64,000 bases of DNA from Melitaea cinxia (taxonomy: Eukaryota > Arthropoda > Insecta > Lepidoptera > Nymphalidae), in assembly GCF_905220565.1 (NCBI RefSeq), contig NC_059417.1, positions 10,960,518-11,024,517 of the forward strand. The letters run 5' to 3'. A program made the translations under genes and the position numbers. The notes below the pieces were generated by a model, which had not been told where the DNA came from, searched no databases, and saw only the letters and a program-made list of their open reading frames with translations. Positions 50,001 to 59,000 of this stretch are shown here, one piece after another; position 1 is the stretch's first letter, and every line of letters starts with the position of its first letter.

Positions 50001-53000
50001 TAGTCTTACTATAAGTAAAATTTTAAACCAAATTTTAACGATTGTAGAATTTTAGGTTATATACTTTTAAATTAAAAATAAATGTCTGTTATAGAGGTCG
50101 CGAAGGCAAAGGTGGAAGAAATAGACAGCAATCTCAATCTAGTACAGAAGATGACAAAGGTCAGAGCGTTGAAATCAAAGACGTAGAAGGAGTTAATAAG
50201 ACAGGGAACGAGAAAGGCAAGAAAGCGAGACCTAAAAGCCCATGCGAAGCAATCGAAAGCGAACCTTATATAAATATTGAAGTTGTTAAGTATGGAAGAG
50301 ACCCAAATAACACTTTTAGTTCTGGTACATATTTACTATATACTTTTGTAAATACATTTAAGTAGTTTAATCGTAATTTTCGAAGTGTTTGCGATCAATT
50401 ATATATTATTCTAAAACATAATCAGTAGAAAAATAATATTGTATGTCTTTTTATAGTAACTTGATGAAATTGTATTATGTTAGATGAAGTTCTAATACTG
50501 TTTTAGGCACTATTGTTAGAGTCGCATGCGGTAAGGGATATGGTCTAAACTTGGAACCAAACGCGACAGCTAAATGTGTTCGTGGTAGGTGGAAACCCGA
50601 GAAGCCCGTCTGCGAAGTTTGTGAGTAAAAACAGGCGATTATTTTTTAAATCTGGAATGACACACCCAAAACTACTGTAATGCGCATGATACACGTGTAC
50701 GAAACTCTAAAATGACCATAGATTTTATAATGTTGTTTCCTTTTCAGTGCCATGTCATGTACCGTCAACAGAGTATGGCATATACACGATGTCACCCAGC
50801 GCAAGTCCCGCAAGTATTGTGTCGGGCCTCGGTCAAGGAGATGAGAAAGAATTGAACGAAACTGATCCGGTACCCAATGGTCAGGTTGTGCATTTTTCAT
50901 GTGAATATGGGTAAGATCTGTATGGTAAATCTATAGTATTTTTAAGCATTTAATATAAAAGTAAAAAAATAAGGAAAAAAAATTGTCGCACTATATTCTC
51001 GTGGTTTGGTACTTGTTATATGAATTAGTACTAGTTAAGTCATAGTCCTATGACTATGCCTGGAAGAGTATATTTTTTTCAATAAGCACTTTAGATTCTT
51101 TCAACCTTTAAACACAAACACCTTATTGGAAGTGAGACGTATGATCTTAAATCATGTCAGGATACGTTCAAATGTAGTATAAAATAGTATAATTTATTTG
51201 TTTAGGTATAACGTACAAGGACCAACAAATCTCCGCTGTTGGCTTGGGGAATGGGCAGTAACTAGTATGCCAGAATGTGTTGCTGGTAAATAAAATTTTA
51301 AAACATTTTAATTTAACACAAATTTTATTTTAAAATCGTCACCTTCATTCATAAAAATAGTGTTTGTATGATTCCTTAGATATTTTAATATTGTCTATGA
51401 ATATATTTATTGTGTAAACATCATATTCTTCTGGCCAGTTTGTTTTCATTGTATTTGAGACCTCAAAATATAATCAGTTGTCAGATTTCTTAACATTATC
51501 ACAACCATAAACGTAACCCGTTAGTAAGACACCATAAAACTTATTTTCTACCAGCCCCCTGTGAACTTCCAATCCTGCATGGTGCAACTTACGAAGCTGG
51601 GTACAGATCTGGTCTGACAGTAGCACACGCATCATCAGTCAATATTGCATGTGATCCCGGTCGGTCACCACCTGCCACATTAAACTGTCATTTGGGAAGA
51701 TTACAACCTACCGTTCTCGATTTTTGTAGACCCTTAGGTTTGTATTTTAAATTAATATTACCGCATGTCCTACTACCATAATTATTTAGTAGTAAAAATA
51801 ATATAGTAGTATAACTTTCCCCTCAACACTGCATTGTGTATAGTAATTTTTTGAAGTGGAAACTTCTTTTAGCGCAACGTACTTTTTTCGTAGGTATTTT
51901 TTCGTAGGTAGTAAGTTAGGCTGATCCGTCACGCTCTGAGGTGAAAGGCTCGATCGGGTTAACTCGAGACCGCCGAGTGTACCCGAGCGAGAAAGATACG
52001 GACAGCTGCTTTTCGCTGTTGTGTTGCTGTGTTTAGTACATTCACAATGAGGTTTACATTGCTGCTGTTCGGTCTTAAACACACTCTATTTTTTTACTTA
52101 ATTAATAGAATATTTTAATTTCAAAGACTAATTTAATTTAATCTACTTAGCAAAATTAATTGTACAATAAAAATTAAATAGAAAACAACGATAAATATTA
52201 CAGCAAATATGAGTCGACCTCGACCGACGTCAGAATACCAAAGCGGTTCAGACATTGTAAGAGAAGATATTTCTGAACTAGAACCGGATTTGAAAGGAAG
52301 AGGAGTTGTAGAATGCGGGCCACCAGCTAGGTAAAGGAGTTTTATGTAAACATTATTAAAGGATGTATGCAGTGGAGCTAGCTAAAATGATGATTTAGCG
52401 AATTCGAAATTCTTTTACCGACGAGTCATTTTGCATGATAATGGCAATTTTTCGATAATATTCCATATATTTTGGGTTGTAAACAACAGATTTGGTCAGC
52501 CGCTAATAATTTCTATCTAACTCCGCTGAGATAGTTTGAGTTTATTTTGCCTTCATGTTGGTATGAACTGCAGTGTATTACTGTCATAGTAAAAGAAAAA
52601 AGTTTGACCGACATAAGTAAAATATATGTAATCACTTTTTATAAATGCGCTTTCATTGTAGCTTTTGTGTGAATACTTGGTTTTATTTTATTGTAAACAA
52701 TGAGCCTATTAAGTAACTTATCGGTATAGTTATTTGAGGCCTTTTTGTGTTAATTTGGGTTGAAAAATTTAAAATAAGTGTATCAAACCACAGCTAAAGG
52801 CGAGCTGTCCTAACTTGAACTGTATGCTTTAAATGCATTGTCTTGTTTGGTTGAGTTTACTCTTTATTTTGCCTATTTAGTAAATTAAAAGTTGAGTTCA
52901 AGTTGTGTTACATTTTTTGATGTGTGAACACAACTTGCAAACTCACGTCATAGACACCCAATGTAAGATGGGAAGCGACAAAAAAAATAATATTTTTGCA

Positions 53001-56000
53001 AAGTCTGCGTTTCTTATTTGCTGGCTGGAAAGACTGAAGGGAACCCAGGCGTTCAGGGATGCCAAGCCCTGGTGAGAGCCTTCTAGGTTCGGACTTTTGC
53101 TTCTGTAAATTCATCATATCTCTGATCATCATCATCCAAACCAATAGCTTCATCACTTTTAACTACTTTATCACCATCATGAAAAGTCACCATAACCGGT
53201 GACTTCTTTTGAAATTATTTGATTTCTTCAATAACTATTTTTCATAAATTACGTTTTATAGATTTAATATCTTCACTCGGTCCTTGTCGTTCCAACGATT
53301 TAGAAATCCTCAGAAGGCAGGGCTTAGATTCGAGTTTTATTTTCGTGAAATTAATCACTAATGAGACAGCTACATCGCTGTTTTTGGCTTTTTCCTTTCT
53401 GTCTTGGCCGAGCTTGCGTTATGTTGCGTTTTTTTGACGTATTCACAAGTAAAATAGTGCATGCCGTTGAAATAAATACGGGGGATTTTTATTAATATTT
53501 CAACTACTTTACTAAACTAATATTTTCTTAAATCTTTAAAACAGACCTTAGACACCTTAGTTTATCTTTCCAATTAACGATTTTTATTAGGGTTCAAGGA
53601 ACTCTAATATACCGTGATGGCTCTGAGGTAAACGAGACCGTGGAGGTGAATGGTTACCCTCATGGAACAGTGGTCACATTTAGATGTATAGCGTCCATCA
53701 TGGGAGAGAAAACGACATGGAAGCTAATATGTGAACATGGAAATTGGGTCGGGAAAAGTTTTAATTGCGGTAAGTGTCACACTTGGACTAAATAAGGTAT
53801 ATACCAGCGTAGATTAACTTAACAGAACTTTTAGTAATAAATAAACGTAAATATATTTTTTTAAAGAATATTAAATGCTACGCTTCAGCCTGTAATATCA
53901 GACTACTGGGCTTAGGCCTCTTTCCCCATGTAGGAGAAGGATCAGAGCTTAATCCACCACGCTGCTCCAATGCGGGTTGGCAAATATATTCCCTACTATG
54001 AGTAACGATCGCTATCAGGTGTACATGATAACAACCGGGACCGACGGCTTAACGTGCTCTCCGAAGCACAGTGGGAAGACCCACAAGAACTGTACAAACA
54101 CCCAGACCACGGCAAACACCTGTATGGCCAATACAAATGTTTTTCATGTGCGGGGATCGAACCCGCAACCGCCAGCGCAACAGGTACGATGTATTTAGTA
54201 ATGTTTTGAGAATATTTTTAGGCAATAAAGCTGAGAAATTTACATGTATAACTTTTTTTAAATCTAACCTTATAACACACCGACACTGTCGTCAATTCCT
54301 ATGCTAAGCAACTTAATGCTTGTTTTGTAGGTAACAGCCGACTGTTAGGCTATTTTTTGTGATAAATATACATTAGAAATAATACATATATAAATACAAA
54401 TATTAAACCCAGACTTAGGTGGGAATCGAACCAGCAATCCGTGGAACAGTTCACAAACTGGGACATTTCCGGACCCCCAACACCGGAAAAATCCTACTGG
54501 GGGATCCGTTGAGTGTAAAGCGTTTATTAATATTAATATTAACAAATTGGGTGACTCTTACAGAAGACCTGGAGGCACAAAGCGAGGAACTTCTAAGCAA
54601 TAACAGCTGTACGTTCCGTAACGAGGAACCACATGTCGTCTCTTTCTTCAACGACTTGGAGATCACTGAGACTGTTGACTTTCCACCTGGCTCGGTTATT
54701 ATATCTAGGTATTGTTTATATAACCATATCCAATATATAAAATTCTCGTGTCGCGGTGTTTGTAGTTAAACTCCTCCGAAACGGCTAGACCGATTCTCAT
54801 GAAATTTTATGTGCATATTGGGTAGGTCTGAGAATCGAACAACATTTATTTTTTATACGCCTAAGTTATAAGGGGGGTGGGGGGGGATTAGGGGTTTTTA
54901 TAACATATATGGCAAAACAACGTTTGCGGGGTCAGCTAGTATATATATATATATAAAATAACCATATTTATGTTTTAACCATGCCACATGCACTACGTCA
55001 CACTGAGCGGTCGCTGCATGTGATGATTGTTTTTCTCGCAGTGAATGGAATGTTTACCACCAGTTATATTGAAAAATTGATGACTGGTACAAGGTAAAGT
55101 TTTAAAAGACTTATATTTTACCAAATAGAGGATTATTCTCTCAGTGATGTCACCAATATGTTTAAATGTACTATAAACAAAATATTTTATAAACATATTT
55201 ATAAATAATTTATTATAAATATCATTTTTAGATGTAGCGACATCGGCAAGTATGCAATGACGGGATCACAAATTCGAAAATGTGTAGGAGGGTCCTGGGA
55301 CGGTGTCAAACCAACATGTTTCGGACTGAATCAAGAAAACGACTACGCTAGTATGTAAACATTTTTAGAGATTTTGCTATAAAAAATACATCATCGAGAA
55401 TTGGTCATGCTAGGCTTTAACAAAAGCTATTTACTTAAATTAATTAAAGATTTCAACTTCATTTCCTTTTACTTTAAATTTCTTTCAATTAATTAAAGCA
55501 GGGCAAAATAAAACAATAATGAAATCTCTAGAAACAAAAATCATTCCCGATTTTTAAATTTCAAATTTGAAAACAATCTTTATTTAAAAAAAAAAACAAG
55601 TGTGAAATACTACATTAAAATACTGTTGTTTAAGAAATCATAATACTGATTAATATTTTTATCAATAAACACTTTTTAATATTATATCAAAAATCGACCG
55701 TTCCAGCGGGGATCAAACCTGCATCTTCGACTGACCGTGTATGACAGATATGATAATAAAAATTGTTTAGAATTCCCAATGTGTGGGTAACACACAAATA
55801 AATCTTACGAATTTCAATCAATGTATCTAATATCCCAAAAACTTGTTTGAATAAATAAAATTATAAATTTCAGTGGAAAAACCGCCAACAATCCTGTTCC
55901 GACATTCTCAAGGTCCAATTGCACAAACTAACGACGGAAAACTCATAGTATACCCTGGAACTGTGCTCCATATGGAGTGTTTGTGGATGCGAAGATTTGG

Positions 56001-59000
56001 CAACCCCAAATGGAACGTCACTCTTTTCGATCCTGAGTGAGTTTTGAATAAGTACCCGTAAATAATTGGGGTAGGGCACAACAGGAAATTTCCTGCTCAA
56101 AATGGAGCAGCCTGACTGGTGTAGTACCTTGACCTTACAGAAGATCACAGCTAAATAATACTGCTTTTAAGTAGTGTTGTGTTCCTGCTGGTGAGTAAGG
56201 TGACCAGTGCTCCTGGGGGGAATTGGGAATAGAGTCGGCGACTCGCTTGCTTTGCTTCTGGTGCTGAAAACTTCTTTAAGTTACGGTAATAACGAGTAAA
56301 ATTAATTATATGTAGTGGTAATTTGGTTGGGATTAAGTGGATTTTTAGGTATCCACAAGTTCATTGATCAAGTTCTTCATTTACTAAACTCTATCTCATA
56401 TTCGACAGAGTAAGATTTCACATTGATAAATCCAACAGGACCCTCAAATCAGGACCTTCCAAGACATATAGGTACAGCCAAAAATTTGTAGTGGTCCTGC
56501 GTCTCAAGTTGTTTGGTCATTTTGTGTGATATTACTTGAGGATATAACGCACCAGTACACATTCACTGGCGGTTTATATAGAGTGTATTATTGTACGTGT
56601 ATACTGTTACATATACTAGATGTTGTAACTAAACTGACTTAAATTTGGTTGTATATTATTTGAGAGTGTTTTTTTTTTTTTTCAAGAAAAATCCTAAATA
56701 TTAATAGGTTCTTAATAATTGCAGAGTAGACAAGAAGTACATAGAAGGCTGGACAACTGACCCAGGTCGAGATAGCAGTCTTGAGTATAGATTGAGCATC
56801 ATTAATGCTGAAAAAGAAGATTCAGGAATATACCGTTGCGAAACACCAGCTCGACAGAGTCACCAAGTAGAGATCATCGTTGAAGGTAAGGTTTAAAATA
56901 TGATTTTTGTTTTATGCTGAAGGATACATTAACGAACTATAGTAAAAAACCTAAAACAAAAAAATTTTGTCCTTTGGAATCTGGAATCTTTTCACAAAAC
57001 TTTCAAACGATCCAAAAATAATGGTATCGAACAAATATAATTCATTTATTAAATTTCTTTTGTGTTCATTAAAATTGGTTCACAACTTTCAAAGGTATCA
57101 CGGTTCATAAATAATACAGTATAATTATCTAGAAACTCCTAACAAATATATCATAATAAGCTTTTATACTTTTAGGTTCACTATTAATGCTCTTCAGGAT
57201 TTTATCTGTAAGATCTACTATATTTCGGCGATGTTGCAGAGATAGTATGTTTACGGGCGACTAAGTTACATTAAATCCAGTACAAGAAATGAATGTACTA
57301 ATATATATACATCGAAATTTCCTCAGATGTCCACTGTCCCCCTCTCCCAATTCGTCGAGGGCTGGTGGCCAGCACGGCCAACACTCAGCTCGGCACTGAG
57401 ATCAAGTTCTCCTGCGCCAACGGTAACGCATTGCTCGGGGCGCAGACACTGGTGTGTCGCGCTTCTGGTAATTGGAGTGCTCCGCTTCCTGTGTGTGAAA
57501 GTGAGTTCTGCAATGTTTGTTCTAAGAATAATAAGGATGCTTTTACCCTCAGTCATTCAAATAAATGTGTGTACTGTGTGGTTACGGTACTAAAGAACAT
57601 AGCCACCCCCTCTCTTCCCGTGTGTGTCGTAAGAGGCGATTAAGGGATAACACAGTTCCGCTTCCACCTTGGAACTTAAAAAGCCGACCGGTGGTGGGAT
57701 AACCATCCAACTGCTGGCTTAGAAATACAAAGGCCGATGACAGGCAGCAGCGTCTTCGGTACGACAAAGCCACTACTGCGGTTACCAACCCGCCTGCCCA
57801 GCGTGGTGACTATGGGCAAAACACATGAGTTCACGCTATTTTTAGCGTAAGCTTGTGGAGGCCTATGTCCTGTGCAGCAGCAGTGAACTGTATAGGCTGT
57901 AATGAAGATTCAAATAAATCATCACCGAATACTCCTCATCCAGGATTTTTTATTAATATTGATGATTCAAAAAACATATTATCATTACTCTTAATACTCA
58001 ATTTAAGCGACTCGTGATTGGCATCATTGCGATCAGCAGGAATAATATTTATTGCAGGCAAAGCCCATACTTTACACTGATTCGAGCAAAAACATACAAC
58101 TTATACTTAACATTTACAAAACACATTAGTAACAACAATGGACACATTACTTAAATCTAAGATGCTATTAAACGTCGATCGATCCGTCTCCGCTCCCCAG
58201 GCGTGGAGTGCGGGGAGGTGCTGCACGACGCGGCGCTGGGCGAGGGCGAGCGGCGGCCGCGCGTGGCGGTGGTGTCGCGCGGCGTGGGCGGGCGCGCCGC
58301 CTTCTCCTGCCCGCCCGGCTGGGCGCTGGACGGGCCCGCCGAGACCGTGTGCCTGCCCGCCGCCGACTGGGCCAGACCCTTCCCTATTTGTAGAGGTAAC
58401 TTATTCTTCTGGCCCACCGCCGACTGGGCTAGACCCTCCCCTGTTTGTAGAGATAACTTACTTCCTACGAAACAAATATGGTTGTTGGATTGTCTGAAAG
58501 AATTAGCTAATTAACTATTAACTTACCCATTGTACAACACTATCTGTAACTGCTACTATGCTGTGTGGTTATGGCATTAAAAAATATAGCCACTCCCTCT
58601 CTTCCCGTGGGTGTCGTAAGAGGCGACTAAGGGTTAACACAGTTCCACCACTACCTTGGAACTTAAAAAGTCGACCGATGGCGGGATAACCATCCAACTG
58701 CTGGCTTTGAAATACACAGGCCGAAGACGGGCAGCAACGTCTTCGGTGCGACAAAGCCAGCCCTGCGGTCACCAACCCGCCTGCCCAGCATGGTGACTAT
58801 GGGCAAAACACATGAGTTCACGCCATTTTTGCCGTGAACTTATGGAGGCCTATGTCCAGTGGTGGACTGCGAGAGGTTGATGTGATGTAATGATCTGTAA
58901 CTGCCTTAAGATGATGTCTAATATGTATTATGTATTTGTGGTGTAAAATAAAGTGTTTGTAGAGGTAGCTTAATTCCTACGAAACAAAATATTATTGGGT

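Noticed and set aside
51830..52082. 98-codon minus-strand frame in intron 17
   Set aside because: GC-richer block that looks like a dispersed repeat; no recognised protein.
57365..57643. Continuation of exon 24 frame past its donor
   Set aside because: After 57500 it runs through the intron into SINE-A; the GTGAGT donor and the CCP boundary fit better.
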